DNA from: Pseudoalteromonas sp. '520P1 No. 423'
Lineage (GTDB): Bacteria > Pseudomonadota > Gammaproteobacteria > Enterobacterales > Alteromonadaceae
Direction: 5' to 3'
Assembly: GCF_001269985.1 (NCBI RefSeq)
Contig: NZ_BBZB01000001.1
Coordinates: forward strand, 1,240,001 to 1,304,000
Length of the DNA stretch: 64,000 bases
Shown here: one piece after another, positions 7,666-16,234 of the stretch
Layout: every line of letters starts with the position of its first letter
How positions within the stretch are numbered: the first letter of the stretch is position 1
Notes under the pieces: model-generated
Told to the model about the DNA's origin: nothing
What the model saw: the letters and a program-made list of their open reading frames with translations, nothing else
Databases searched by the model: none
Position numbers and translations under genes: made by a program

Positions 7666-8217
7666 CTAGAAATTACCAAGAAAGCTTGTCCAAAAATCTA
7701 CGCCGTGAAGTCTTTCAAATACAAGATCAAAATCGTCAATCGAGTCCTCAGCTACGTCCTTTATTAAAGATTCTGAATTAGAAATGATAGAGGTTGTTTC
7801 ATGATGGCTTGTTGCTACAAGCGTTTTTGTTTTTACATCGATTAATTTTGCCATAATATCAGCTTCGGCATAACTAGAGCGAGTCATAGGTTTTGAGTCT
7901 ACTTCAGCTAGCAGTATACCTTTAGCATCGATTTTTTCAGCTAGAATGAATAATGCTTTGGTTTGATCATTTTCATATGCTTCAATTAAGTCATTATCTT
8001 TCAATAACATCATGATTAAGCTAGGTGGAATAACTTCTATTTGTGAGCTGGTTGCGAAGTGGTGTTCAAACTTTACTTCAGCGATACTTGCATCCTCTCC
8101 ATTAAAAGGAGCAATGATTACTTTTGGCCACTTTAAGTTTTCATAACGATCGTTAAATTGAATATTAGTACAGCCAATAATAGCAAAGCTAAGAAAAGTA
8201 AGAAAAAGGGTCTTCAT
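7666..8217 (-). CDS. Predicted lipoprotein of unknown function
   Basis: 183 aa with a lipoprotein signal peptide (MKTLFLTFLSFAIIGC; Cys16 as lipidation site, no Asp at +2, so probably outer-membrane). The mature part begins with WPKVIIAPFNGE, then alternates strands and helices (EVIPPSLIMMLL, AEKIDAKGILLAEVDS, DIMAKLIDVKTKTLVATSHH). This is the layout of the CsgG/LpoB/GNA1162-like fold, in which a variable lipoprotein sums up metallic or peptidoglycan cues, but I cannot assign it to any one family. GGA lies 6 nt before the start. It has its own upstream region of about 240 bp and stands alone. Confidence 0.6.
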   Translation of the reverse strand: MKTLFLTFLSFAIIGCTNIQFNDRYENLKWPKVIIAPFNGEDASIAEVKFEHHFATSSQIEVIPPSLIMMLLKDNDLIEAYENDQTKALFILAEKIDAKGILLAEVDSKPMTRSSYAEADIMAKLIDVKTKTLVATSHHETTSIISNSESLIKDVAEDSIDDFDLVFERLHGVDFWTSFLGNF

Positions 8218-8461
8218 TTTAATTCCATATAACTTAATGATTAATTATAATAAATTACATCATAGATTTACAAATTATTAAAGTTAATAATCGACTTTCT
8301 CTTATCAGATGTAAGCTGTTGATCTTAGATTAATGCATCAGTTTTAACTTCTGGAAGATAGTTGTAGAAAAAATACTGACTATCATAAATTTAATTATTT
8401 CTGAACGTCAATAATCGGTATACTAGTCAAGTTTGTTATTTCTCTATTAAGCATATATTCA

Positions 8462-8935
8462 ATGAACTATATTTCGTTAAGTGATTACAAAAAAGCATGG
8501 GTTTTTCGTCACAAAGACTTACCGATAGATCCTGATGATTTTCTAAAAATTAAACCTATGAGTGAATCGCGTTCAGCGAATTTATGGGCAAGCTTTCTTA
8601 GCAATGAAAATGATCATCCCGATTTTTTTAAATCATCAGACTGGCCTGGTAATGATGATAACTGGGTTGAAAGCATTGAATGGGAAAAGCTTTGGGAAAA
8701 TGACGAAGAACATTTACCAGAAGAAATACTTGCACATTTAAACTGGGACAATAATACCGTTATATATTTTTGCAACAGTCGCCGTGATGTAATAGAAACA
8801 AGCTGGAGTATTTTCAAAAAATACTGGAAAAACTTCTTATTTATGAGTGACGGTAGTATTTTAATTGGCAAAAAGCGTAAAGAAGCAGTTCAGTTTTTGG
8901 AGAACGGGCAAGCCAAATTAGGTAATAAACCTTAA
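8462..8935 (+). CDS. DUF2947-family protein
   Basis: 157-aa soluble protein rich in Trp and acidic residues (KAWVFRHKDLPIDPDDF near the start; SDWPGNDDNWVESIEWEKLW in the middle; VIYFCNSRRDVIETSWSIF and FLFMSDGSILIGKKRKEAVQ late). The pattern matches what I know of the DUF2947 family of marine gammaproteobacteria. Function is unknown. The SDG..LIG..R segment recalls immunity/SMI1-like folds, but that is only a resemblance. It is monocistronic with about 85 bp before the next gene. Confidence 0.55.
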   Translation: MNYISLSDYKKAWVFRHKDLPIDPDDFLKIKPMSESRSANLWASFLSNENDHPDFFKSSDWPGNDDNWVESIEWEKLWENDEEHLPEEILAHLNWDNNTVIYFCNSRRDVIETSWSIFKKYWKNFLFMSDGSILIGKKRKEAVQFLENGQAKLGNKP

Positions 8936-9020
8936 TCTAAGTCGTTGTTAGTATGATTTTGATAAATGTTCTTTTTTTAGGCTATTATGATATAACTAAA
9001 TAGTACCTGAGGTTAACTCA

Positions 9021-9638
9021 TTGTCAGAACAGCTAAAATTGCAATCGGATTTGCTAGTCAAGGGCGAAAATCATCTTGCCTATATAGAATTATGCAATGC
9101 ATTTTATGCTCGAGAAGTCGTGCGCTTGAGTCGCGAGTCTGATCATAATCGGCTTAGAAGACTATTAGCAAGTTTGCCATATTATATTGAGCGTGCGTCT
9201 GAGCATATTTTACAAGGAAATAGCCCCTTGCAACTGGATGGTCAAAATGGCTGTTGGATTGCAAAGCAAAGTAGAAAGTTTCCATGTCTTGATAAAGAGA
9301 AAAATAGTCGGTTTTATACAAAAAAGTCGTTTCCTGGATTTATTTTACCTTTAGCTGTACTAAACAAAGGTGAATTAGTCGTTAAAATAGATTGCTTAGA
9401 TCAAGTCTATAAAGATAAAATTCATTGTAATGAACATGGTTGGTTTGATTTATCAGGCCAACAATTAGATAGCCAGAGCGCATATATTTTAAAACCAACA
9501 AAATCTGTTATGACGGCGGCTTGTTGTGGGCACCGATGGCGTGAAGGTAAAAGAGTGACGCCACGCTTGTTATCTTTACGAGAAATGTTATTAGCAGCTC
9601 GAATTAATTGGCATAATTTTGCTAAACCACTCACTTAG
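9021..9638 (+). CDS. Conserved protein of unknown function upstream of ftsB
   Basis: 205 aa, no signal peptide or membrane helix. The N-terminal half is helical and charged (VRLSRESDHNRLRRLLASLP). The C-terminal half has several Cys and His residues (IHCNEHGWFDLSGQ and MTAACCGHRWREGKR), which could bind metal, though no standard zinc-finger spacing is seen. Start is TTG at 9021, supported by GAGG 8 nt upstream; no ATG fits. The stop is 33 bp before ftsB, so it may head the ftsB-ispD-ispF-truD-surE-pcm transcript. I do not recognise the family. Confidence 0.6.
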   Translation: MSEQLKLQSDLLVKGENHLAYIELCNAFYAREVVRLSRESDHNRLRRLLASLPYYIERASEHILQGNSPLQLDGQNGCWIAKQSRKFPCLDKEKNSRFYTKKSFPGFILPLAVLNKGELVVKIDCLDQVYKDKIHCNEHGWFDLSGQQLDSQSAYILKPTKSVMTAACCGHRWREGKRVTPRLLSLREMLLAARINWHNFAKPLT

Positions 9639-9671
9639 GCTAGCCCTAAATAATCGGAGAACCCAAATCAA

Positions 9672-9962
9672 ATGAGGCTATTTCAGATAGGGTTACTGTG
9701 TTTACTTATTCTATTACAGTATAAATTATGGTTTGCACATAATGGCGTAAAAGATTATACCCGCTTACAAACTGCTGTTACTAAACACCAAAAATTGAAT
9801 GAGCAGCTAATAAAACGTAATAAATTATTAGAAGCGGATATTAAGGATTTAAAAACCGGTTTAGAAGGCGTAGAAGAACGCGCTCGTAACGAACTGGGCT
9901 TGATTAAACCGGGCGAAACTTTTTTCCGTTTATTACCGAATAAAAATACATATAAAGAATAA
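9672..9962 (+). CDS. ftsB: Cell division protein FtsB
   Basis: 96-aa bitopic protein with one N-terminal membrane helix (about residues 3-20, FQIGLLCLLILLQYKLWF) and a periplasmic coiled coil (about 28-70), ending in the family motif RARNELGLIKPGETFFRLL. It forms the FtsQLB complex that links the divisome to septal peptidoglycan synthesis. It sits 2 nt before ispD, the usual gammaproteobacterial order. Length is normal (E. coli 103 aa). Confidence 0.95.
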   Translation: MRLFQIGLLCLLILLQYKLWFAHNGVKDYTRLQTAVTKHQKLNEQLIKRNKLLEADIKDLKTGLEGVEERARNELGLIKPGETFFRLLPNKNTYKE

Positions 9963-9964
9963 AA

Positions 9965-10693
9965 ATGACTGATAAAGCGAATTTTAATATTGCCGCGATT
10001 GTTCCTGCTGCTGGTATTGGTAGCAGAATGCAAAGTGACTTACCTAAGCAGTATTTAAAAATTAATCATAAAACTGTATTAGAACATACCTTAGATAAAC
10101 TCGCTCAAATTAAAGATATCAATCAAATAAGTGTTGCGATTAGTCCTGATGACGGATTTTATAATCAGCTTAAAATCAATAATGTAAAAATTAGCACTGT
10201 AATAGGTGGCAGTTCTAGGGCTATCTCTGTGTTAAATGCGTTGGATAATCTAAAACAAAATAGTAACAACAAAATTGATTGGGTTTTAGTTCATGATGCC
10301 GCAAGACCATTGGTTTCCCCTGATGATATAAATAAATTGATTGATACGGCCATTATTAATCAAAATGGCGGAATTTTAGCTTCTAAAGTTAAAGATACTA
10401 TCAAAAAATCTAAAAATAATAGGCCGCTAGACTTGGTATTAGAGACTGTGCCTCGAGATGCTTTATGGCAAGCTATGACGCCGCAAATATTTAAATTTGA
10501 AGTATTACATAAATCACTTAGTGATGCTCTTGCACAAAATATAGAAATTACTGATGAAGCCTCTGCAATGGAATGGGCTGGGTTTGAGGTTATGCTAGTG
10601 GCAGGCCGTTCTGACAATATCAAAATTACAACACCCGAAGATTTGCAATTAGCGAGTTTTTATTTATCACAAACACATAATATATTGGAGTAA
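9965..10693 (+). CDS. ispD: 2-C-methyl-D-erythritol 4-phosphate cytidylyltransferase
   Basis: Third enzyme of the MEP isoprenoid pathway: couples CTP and MEP to CDP-ME. 242 aa, normal length. The glycine-rich nucleotide-binding motif [18 protein letters not shown] is at residues 13-30, and the substrate-binding DAARPLV near 114. TDEASAMEW near the C-terminus is the family signature. Cotranscribed with ftsB (2-nt gap) and ispF (2-nt gap). Confidence 0.96.
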   Translation: MTDKANFNIAAIVPAAGIGSRMQSDLPKQYLKINHKTVLEHTLDKLAQIKDINQISVAISPDDGFYNQLKINNVKISTVIGGSSRAISVLNALDNLKQNSNNKIDWVLVHDAARPLVSPDDINKLIDTAIINQNGGILASKVKDTIKKSKNNRPLDLVLETVPRDALWQAMTPQIFKFEVLHKSLSDALAQNIEITDEASAMEWAGFEVMLVAGRSDNIKITTPEDLQLASFYLSQTHNILE

Positions 10694-10695
10694 CA

Positions 10696-11196
10696 ATGCT
10701 ACGCATAGGACATGGTTTTGATGTACATAAATTTGGTGGCACAGGACCTTTAACAATTGCAGGTGTTAAAATTGATTATGCACAAGGCTTTATAGCGCAC
10801 TCTGACGGTGATGTGGCAATACATGCCTTATGTGATGCCATTTTAGGCTCACTGGCATTAGGTGATATTGGTAAACATTTTCCTGATACTGCCAGTGAAT
10901 ATGAAAATATAGATAGTAGAATATTATTACGCCATGTAGTTAATCTAGCTGAAAATAAAGGATATTGTTTAGGTAATGCTGATATTACAATTGTAGCACA
11001 AGCACCAAAGATGCTGCCTCATATAGAAAATATGCGTTCAATTCTAGCGAGTGATTTAAATGCTGATATTTCTCAAGTTAATGTCAAAGCAACTACAACA
11101 GAAAAACTAGGATTTGAAGGTCGTAAAGAAGGGATCTCAAGCCATGCTGTTGTGATTTTACAAAAGATAGATAAAGAGTTAAATAGTACATCATGA
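10696..11196 (+). CDS. ispF: 2-C-methyl-D-erythritol 2,4-cyclodiphosphate synthase
   Basis: Cyclises CDP-ME 2-phosphate to MEcPP in the MEP pathway. 166 aa with the Zn ligands of GHGFDVHKF (Asp8, His10) and [17 protein letters not shown], the loop DIGKHFPDT, and the C-terminal [17 protein letters not shown] signature. Start ATG immediately after ispD. Its stop overlaps the start of truD (ATGA), indicating translational coupling. Confidence 0.97.
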   Translation: MLRIGHGFDVHKFGGTGPLTIAGVKIDYAQGFIAHSDGDVAIHALCDAILGSLALGDIGKHFPDTASEYENIDSRILLRHVVNLAENKGYCLGNADITIVAQAPKMLPHIENMRSILASDLNADISQVNVKATTTEKLGFEGRKEGISSHAVVILQKIDKELNSTS

Positions 11197-12239
11197 GTGA
11201 GTTAAATTTCTGCGACCTAAATTACTTATATGGAAAGCCATTAGCACAAGCTGATTTTAAACAACAAGCTGAAGACTTTATCGTTGATGAAGTACTTGGT
11301 TTTGAGCTTTCAGGTGAAGGCGAACATGTGTGTTTGCAAGTGGTTAAAAAAGGTGAAAATACGCAGTTTATTGTTAAGAAACTGGCTGAATTTGCCCAAA
11401 CTTCACCAAAAAATGTCAGCTATGCAGGTTTAAAAGATAGGCATGGTGTTTGTAGTCAATGGTTCAGTGTACCGGTACCAATTAAAAAAGATATCGACTT
11501 TTCTAAGCTAAATAGCGAAAGCTTATTTGTATTAACCCAAAAAAGGCATAGCCGGAAATTGAAAACGGGTTGTCATAAAGGTAATAAATTTACAATTAGG
11601 CTGAGAAACGTCACAGATCCACTTGATGTTTTATGTCGGATCAATGCGGTTAGAAGCGGTGTACCTAATTATTTTGGCCCGCAAAGGTTTGGACATGGTG
11701 GACATAACTTAGATATGGCAAAACGTATGTTTGCTGGTGAAAGGATCAGGGATCGAAAATTAAGAGGTTTGATTATTTCAGCAGCACGTTCATTTGTTTT
11801 TAATCAAATTGTTGACTTAAGAGTAACTGCACACGGATTAGCAAAAACATTGCCACAAGAAGTTTTTATGCTCAGTGGTAGTAATGCATTTTTCAAAGAA
11901 GATATTAATACGCAAACAATAGACCGTTTAGCGAGTGGTGATATTTGTTTATCTGCGCCTTTAATTGGCATGGGTGATAAAGGTTTAACAGATCTCGAGT
12001 TGATCTGGCTTGAAGATTATAAAGAATGGCGAGAAGGTTTAATTGAGCTAGGCTTAAAAACAGAAAGAAGAACGCTAAAATTGATTCCAAAAGGCCTGAC
12101 TGTTACACAAGAAAATGAAACTGATTTAGTATTAGAGTTTGAGCTTAATAAAGGATGTTTTGCAACTTCAGTATTACGTGAATTAGCCAATTGTACGGAT
12201 ACATCTTTAAGAAGAAATATTGAAAAGGATGAGCAATGA
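11193..12239 (+). CDS. truD: tRNA pseudouridine(13) synthase TruD
   Basis: Makes pseudouridine at position 13 of tRNA-Glu. 348 aa, normal length. The catalytic Asp is in [16 protein letters not shown] (about residue 80-84), and other family motifs are [18 protein letters not shown] and the C-terminal [11 protein letters not shown]. Overlaps ispF by 4 nt and surE by 4 nt, a tightly coupled operon as in other gammaproteobacteria. Confidence 0.96.
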   Translation: MSELNFCDLNYLYGKPLAQADFKQQAEDFIVDEVLGFELSGEGEHVCLQVVKKGENTQFIVKKLAEFAQTSPKNVSYAGLKDRHGVCSQWFSVPVPIKKDIDFSKLNSESLFVLTQKRHSRKLKTGCHKGNKFTIRLRNVTDPLDVLCRINAVRSGVPNYFGPQRFGHGGHNLDMAKRMFAGERIRDRKLRGLIISAARSFVFNQIVDLRVTAHGLAKTLPQEVFMLSGSNAFFKEDINTQTIDRLASGDICLSAPLIGMGDKGLTDLELIWLEDYKEWREGLIELGLKTERRTLKLIPKGLTVTQENETDLVLEFELNKGCFATSVLRELANCTDTSLRRNIEKDEQ

Positions 12240-13006
12240 AAATTTTATTAAGTAATGATGATGGTGTACATGCAAAAGGTATTCTTGCTTTATATCAGGC
12301 ATTATCAAAAATTGCAGATGTAAGTGTTGTCGCGCCAGATCGCAACTGTAGTGGTGCCAGTAACTCATTAACCTTAATGAACCCACTGAGAGCAACAACC
12401 TTAGATAACGGTTTTATTTCCGTTAATGGCACTCCAACAGACTGTGTTCACTTAGCATTAAATGAGCTATTAGATCATACACCAGACCTAGTTGTTGCAG
12501 GCATTAATAATGGTGCAAACTTAGGTGATGATACTTTATATTCAGGCACAGTTGCTGCTGCAACTGAAGGCCGGTATATGGGATTACCTGCAATTGCGGT
12601 GTCTTTGTGTTCTAAAAAAGAAGATAACTATGAAACTGCTGCGTCTGTAACGGTTGACTTGATCTCAGAATTGGCATCACATCCTTTACCAAGTGATCAA
12701 ATAATTAATATCAATGTGCCAGATATTCCTCTGTCAGAACTAAAAGGGTTAAAAGTAACTAGACTGGGCTCAAGGCATAAAGCTGAAACAATGAGTAAAC
12801 AAAAAGATCCTTGGGGCAGGGATATATATTGGTATGGTACTTTAGGTGGTGAATTGGATGCAGGAGAAGGTACGGATTTTTTTGCTGTAAACCAAGGTTT
12901 TGCATCTATTACACCGCTAAATGTAGACATGACAGCAAAAAGTAGTTTGCAAGTAATGCAGGGATGGATCGATAAAATGGAGCTTAAAGGCGTTGAACAC
13001 AAATAA
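12236..13006 (+). CDS. surE: 5'/3'-nucleotidase SurE
   Basis: Stationary-phase survival phosphatase hydrolysing nucleoside monophosphates. 256 aa. Metal ligands are in [16 protein letters not shown] (Asp8-Asp9), SGASNSLT and [28 protein letters not shown] is the substrate loop. The start overlaps truD (ATGA) and the end overlaps pcm by 14 nt. Gene order surE-pcm-nlpD-rpoS is classical. Confidence 0.96.
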   Translation: MKILLSNDDGVHAKGILALYQALSKIADVSVVAPDRNCSGASNSLTLMNPLRATTLDNGFISVNGTPTDCVHLALNELLDHTPDLVVAGINNGANLGDDTLYSGTVAAATEGRYMGLPAIAVSLCSKKEDNYETAASVTVDLISELASHPLPSDQIININVPDIPLSELKGLKVTRLGSRHKAETMSKQKDPWGRDIYWYGTLGGELDAGEGTDFFAVNQGFASITPLNVDMTAKSSLQVMQGWIDKMELKGVEHK

Positions 13007-13640
13007 GCAAACAGTGAATCGTAGTGCCCATGTTTTAGCCCAAAAACTATATGAAGAAGGCATAAACCAACAAGCTGTATTAGATGCCATAGCCTCAATA
13101 CCTAGGCATGATTTTGTTGATTCCATATTAACTCATAAAGCTTATGAAAATACGGCTTTGCCTATTGGGTTAGGTCAAACAATATCACAACCATATATTG
13201 TAGCTAAGATGACGCAAATCTTAATTGAGCAGGGCGTTACAGATAGAGTGCTTGAAATAGGCACTGGTTCAGGTTATCAAAGTGCTGTTTTAGCTAAGGT
13301 ATTTAGTGAAGTTTATTCTGTTGAGCGTATCAAATCGTTACAGTGGCAAGCTAAGCGCCGATTACAAAGTCTAGATTTATATAATGTAGCCATGAAACAT
13401 GGTGATGGCTGGCTTGGCTGGAAAAGTAAAGCGCCATTTAATGGCATTATTGTAACGGCTGCGGCATCTGAAGTGCCCACTGAGTTACTCTATCAATTAT
13501 CTGACAATGGTATTTTAGTCGCGCCTATTGGAGCTGGAGAGCAAAAGCTAGTGATGTTTAAACGCCAAGGTGATAACTTTATACAGCAAGCATTAGAAGC
13601 TGTTAGGTTTGTTCCGTTAATACCTGGCGACCTTGCATAA
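12993..13640 (+). CDS. pcm: Protein-L-isoaspartate O-methyltransferase
   Basis: Repairs isoaspartyl residues in ageing proteins using SAM. 215 aa with the preparatory motif IPRHDFVDS, the substrate segment [21 protein letters not shown] motif [16 protein letters not shown] (about residues 81-96) and [13 protein letters not shown]. The start is TTG at 12993, inside the end of surE, with GGAG about 10 nt upstream; a GTG at 13014 is the alternative. Length is close to E. coli Pcm (208 aa). Confidence 0.95.
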   Translation: MNTNKQTVNRSAHVLAQKLYEEGINQQAVLDAIASIPRHDFVDSILTHKAYENTALPIGLGQTISQPYIVAKMTQILIEQGVTDRVLEIGTGSGYQSAVLAKVFSEVYSVERIKSLQWQAKRRLQSLDLYNVAMKHGDGWLGWKSKAPFNGIIVTAAASEVPTELLYQLSDNGILVAPIGAGEQKLVMFKRQGDNFIQQALEAVRFVPLIPGDLA

Positions 13641-13698
13641 TAAATATTAGCTTTTTGCTAACCAACAAATTCACCAAATAGGGAATTACATTTATTTT

Positions 13699-14523
13699 AT
13701 GATTCGCATAATACATATTATTTTTGTGACGTTTTTATGCGTATTAACCATTGGTTGTACTCAAAGAGTTACACCTGCACCTGTTGCTAGTCTTTCAACT
13801 GCTCCGACCACTTCGAAGCAAAAAATTAAAATAAGAAGTAGCAGCTATATTGTAAAAAAAGGTGAAACCCTTTATTCGATCTCATTTCGAGCAAATAAGG
13901 ATTTTAGAGATCTTGCTAAGATCAACGGGATCTCTAAGCCGTATAAGATCTATCCAGGGCAAAAACTTAAACTAAAGAGCTTGTTAGCAAGCAAGAAAAA
14001 CACAACAAAACAGGCTAAAAAAACAGCCTTAACTACAAGTTATAAACAAAAAAGTAACAAGTTATCAAAGAAAGATCTTGTACAGCCAAAAAAACCGGAG
14101 TATGTTCAAAAACAAGCCAATAAATTATCAAAAACAAAAAAAACGCAATATGCCAAAAACGTAGCATGGCAATGGCCAGCAAAAGGTAAGGTAATTAGAC
14201 GTTTTTCGAATAAAGATAATGGCTTTAAAGGAATTCTGATAGCTAATAAACGTAGTACTGCAATACATGCAGCATCTCATGGAACTGTAGTATATGCAGG
14301 CAGTGCGCTCAAAGGCTATGGGCAATTAATTATAGTCAAACATAACGATGATTATCTAAGTGCATATGCTCATAATAGACGATTATTAGTAAAGGAAAAA
14401 CAGGAAGTAAAAGCTGGGCAATTAATAGCAGAGATGGGTAGTAGTGATGCCAAAATGACGGGGCTAAGATTTGAGATTCGTTATCGCGGTAAGTCAGTGA
14501 ATCCTGTGAAATACTTGCCATAG
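13699..14523 (+). CDS. nlpD: NlpD-type lipoprotein: LysM plus degenerate M23 domain
   Basis: 274-aa envelope lipoprotein (signal peptide ending LTIGC, lipidated Cys about residue 20). A LysM domain (YIVKKGETLYSISFRANKDF, about 50-95) binds peptidoglycan, a basic Lys/Gln-rich linker follows (about 100-150), and a LytM/M23 domain covers 160-274. The catalytic HxH motif is replaced: LRFEIRYRG has Arg where active enzymes have His, and the first zinc-ligand motif is also absent. It should therefore act as an activator of amidases (AmiC in E. coli) in daughter-cell separation, not as a peptidase. Its gene carries promoters for rpoS in many relatives; I could not place one here. Confidence 0.9.
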   Translation: MIRIIHIIFVTFLCVLTIGCTQRVTPAPVASLSTAPTTSKQKIKIRSSSYIVKKGETLYSISFRANKDFRDLAKINGISKPYKIYPGQKLKLKSLLASKKNTTKQAKKTALTTSYKQKSNKLSKKDLVQPKKPEYVQKQANKLSKTKKTQYAKNVAWQWPAKGKVIRRFSNKDNGFKGILIANKRSTAIHAASHGTVVYAGSALKGYGQLIIVKHNDDYLSAYAHNRRLLVKEKQEVKAGQLIAEMGSSDAKMTGLRFEIRYRGKSVNPVKYLP

Positions 14524-14571
14524 TGTTAGTTTAATGTGTTGTACGTATATTCACTGATTAGGAGAATGCTT

Positions 14572-15555
14572 ATGGGTGATATAACTGAAACTATTAAGGA
14601 GATAACTATGGACGTCAAAATGGATGATATAACTGAAAACGAGCCAAGTTCTGAGATTCTCGAAAAAGTTGAGCAAGAAGAGTCGAAAGAAGAGAGCGCG
14701 TCAAAAACTGAAGTTGTTAAAAATTTAGACGCGACTCAACTATATTTAGGTGAAATTGGCTTTTCCCCTTTATTATCAGCAAAAGAAGAAGTATATTTTT
14801 CACGTAAAGCCCTTAAGGGTTGTGAAGCCTCAAGAAAACGTATGATTGAAAGTAATCTACGCCTAGTCGTAAAAATTGCCCGTCGTTATAATAATCGTGG
14901 TTTAGCATTGTTAGATCTAATAGAAGAAGGAAATTTAGGTCTGATCCGCGCTGTTGAAAAATTTGATCCTGAACGTGGTTTTAGATTTTCAACTTATGCA
15001 ACTTGGTGGATAAGGCAAACCATTGAGCGTGCAATTATGAATCAAACACGCACGATTAGATTACCAATTCACGTTGTAAAAGAATTAAATGTTTACCTCA
15101 GAACAGCGCGAGAACTAACACAATCTTTAGATCATGAGCCCACAGCTGAAGAGATAGCTGCAAAACTTGACCGTCCCGTAGAAAGCGTTAATAAAATGCT
15201 CCGTCTAAATGAGCGAATCGGTTCTGTTGATACGCCAATAGGGGGAGATTCAGATAAAGTTTTATTAGATATTCTTGCCGATGAAAAAAGCGGTGGTCCA
15301 GATACACGTATTCAAGAAGATGATATTAAAGACAATATAATTCATTGGTTAGAAGAGCTAAACTCGAAACAAAGAGAAGTACTTGCACGCCGTTTCGGAC
15401 TGCTTGGTTATGAACCCTCAACCATAGAAGATGTTGGTAAAGAAATAGGTTTAACACGTGAACGTGTTCGTCAAATTCAGGTTGAAGCATTAAGACGACT
15501 AAAAGAAGTACTCAGTCATCAAGGTTTAAATATTGAATCTTTATTTCAACAATAA
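14572..15555 (+). CDS. rpoS: RNA polymerase sigma factor RpoS
   Basis: Master sigma factor of stationary phase and general stress. Region 1.2 begins [18 protein letters not shown]; region 2 contains [36 protein letters not shown] and [17 protein letters not shown]; region 3 follows; region 4 ends [18 protein letters not shown]. Two starts are supported: ATG at 14572 (AGGAG 7 nt upstream; 327 aa) and ATG at 14608 (AAGGAG 6 nt upstream; 315 aa). A longer frame from GTG at 14536 has no Shine-Dalgarno. I give the 14572 start because it is closer to the E. coli length (330 aa). The N-terminal 40-50 residues are acidic and variable, as usual. Confidence 0.94.
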   Translation: MGDITETIKEITMDVKMDDITENEPSSEILEKVEQEESKEESASKTEVVKNLDATQLYLGEIGFSPLLSAKEEVYFSRKALKGCEASRKRMIESNLRLVVKIARRYNNRGLALLDLIEEGNLGLIRAVEKFDPERGFRFSTYATWWIRQTIERAIMNQTRTIRLPIHVVKELNVYLRTARELTQSLDHEPTAEEIAAKLDRPVESVNKMLRLNERIGSVDTPIGGDSDKVLLDILADEKSGGPDTRIQEDDIKDNIIHWLEELNSKQREVLARRFGLLGYEPSTIEDVGKEIGLTRERVRQIQVEALRRLKEVLSHQGLNIESLFQQ

Positions 15556-15600
15556 ATCATGTGACATATAAACAGCTAAATTACTGTCACTAGTAAAACA

Positions 15601-15633
15601 AAAAGGTTTACTTATTTTAAGTAAACTTTTTTT
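15601..15633 (+). terminator. Rho-independent terminator after rpoS
   Basis: GTTTACTTA and TAAGTAAAC form a 9-bp stem around a short T loop, preceded by AAAAG and followed by seven T residues; 45 nt after the rpoS stop. Confidence 0.75.
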
Positions 15634-15677
15634 AGTTAATAAACATACTTGTATTAAGTTTAGTTTACCCAAAACCA

Positions 15678-16003
15678 TTACTTTTCTTGCGGTAGACTTG
15701 CTATTTCTTTAATAGAAACTGAGCCTTTATTGATTTTATTTGCCGTTTTAGTTGCGTTATGCGTTAAAGTAAATTGATGTACTGATTCGCCATTGCACAA
15801 AGTTTATCTCTGATAGTGGCAATTTTTAAGTTGTATTCTCTAAGCTCTTCGCTTAGCTTCAAAATACTATTACTTTTAACAGCTATACAAGTTTCAGTTA
15901 ACGCTGTTTTCATATAATCAGTCATAGGTGCTTCTGCATGAGCAAATGAGATTGATGCTCCTAAGACTGTCATTAAAGTTAATACTAGTGAATATTTTTT
16001 CAT
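15678..16003 (-). pseudogene. DUF3718-family exported protein, frameshifted
   Basis: The minus-strand frame starts at 16003 with AGGAGAGGG just upstream and a signal peptide (MKKYSLVLTLMTVLGASISF, cut after AHA). It reads ALTETCIAVKSNSILKLSEE and IRDKL, then runs into CAMANQYINLL and a stop at 15764 (79 aa). In another frame of the same strand, directly after IRDKL, the sequence continues CNGESVHQFTLTHNATKTAN, then INKGSVSIKEIASLPQEK and a stop at 15678. CNGxSV...FA(L)xxNAxKTA is the second half of DUF3718 proteins, so one base has been lost (or two gained) near 15790. Could be true decay or a sequencing error. Function of the family is unknown. Confidence 0.78.
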
Positions 16004-16189
16004 TTTCCCTCTCCTGTGAGTGTGTACTTGCATATAACTTTAGAAGAAAGTAATTTTTTTTATCAATAAAATGTTAGTTATTTATGATGATTTTGATTGA
16101 AGATGTAAGGTTTTGTGTAAGTGTCAAAAATTCAGATAATTATAAAGTAAAGCAATTGAGGTTTAATATTTTGAATTACATTAAAATTA

Positions 16190-16222
16190 GTCCTCCTAGC
16201 TACAATTAGCAACTAGGAGAAA
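16190..16222. other. Hairpin between mutS and the DUF3718 remnant
   Basis: CTCCTAG and CTAGGAG arms separated by 13 nt, with some further pairing inside, lie 15-40 nt beyond the mutS stop. There is no T-run, so it is at best a weak terminator or RNA stabiliser for mutS. I see no gene in the remaining 16.00-16.23 kb sequence. Confidence 0.35.
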
Positions 16223-16234
16223 GTATTTTAGTTA

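Noticed and set aside
12697..13098. 133-codon antisense frame across surE and pcm
   Set aside because: Overlaps two well-supported overlapping genes; translated sequence shows no family motif.
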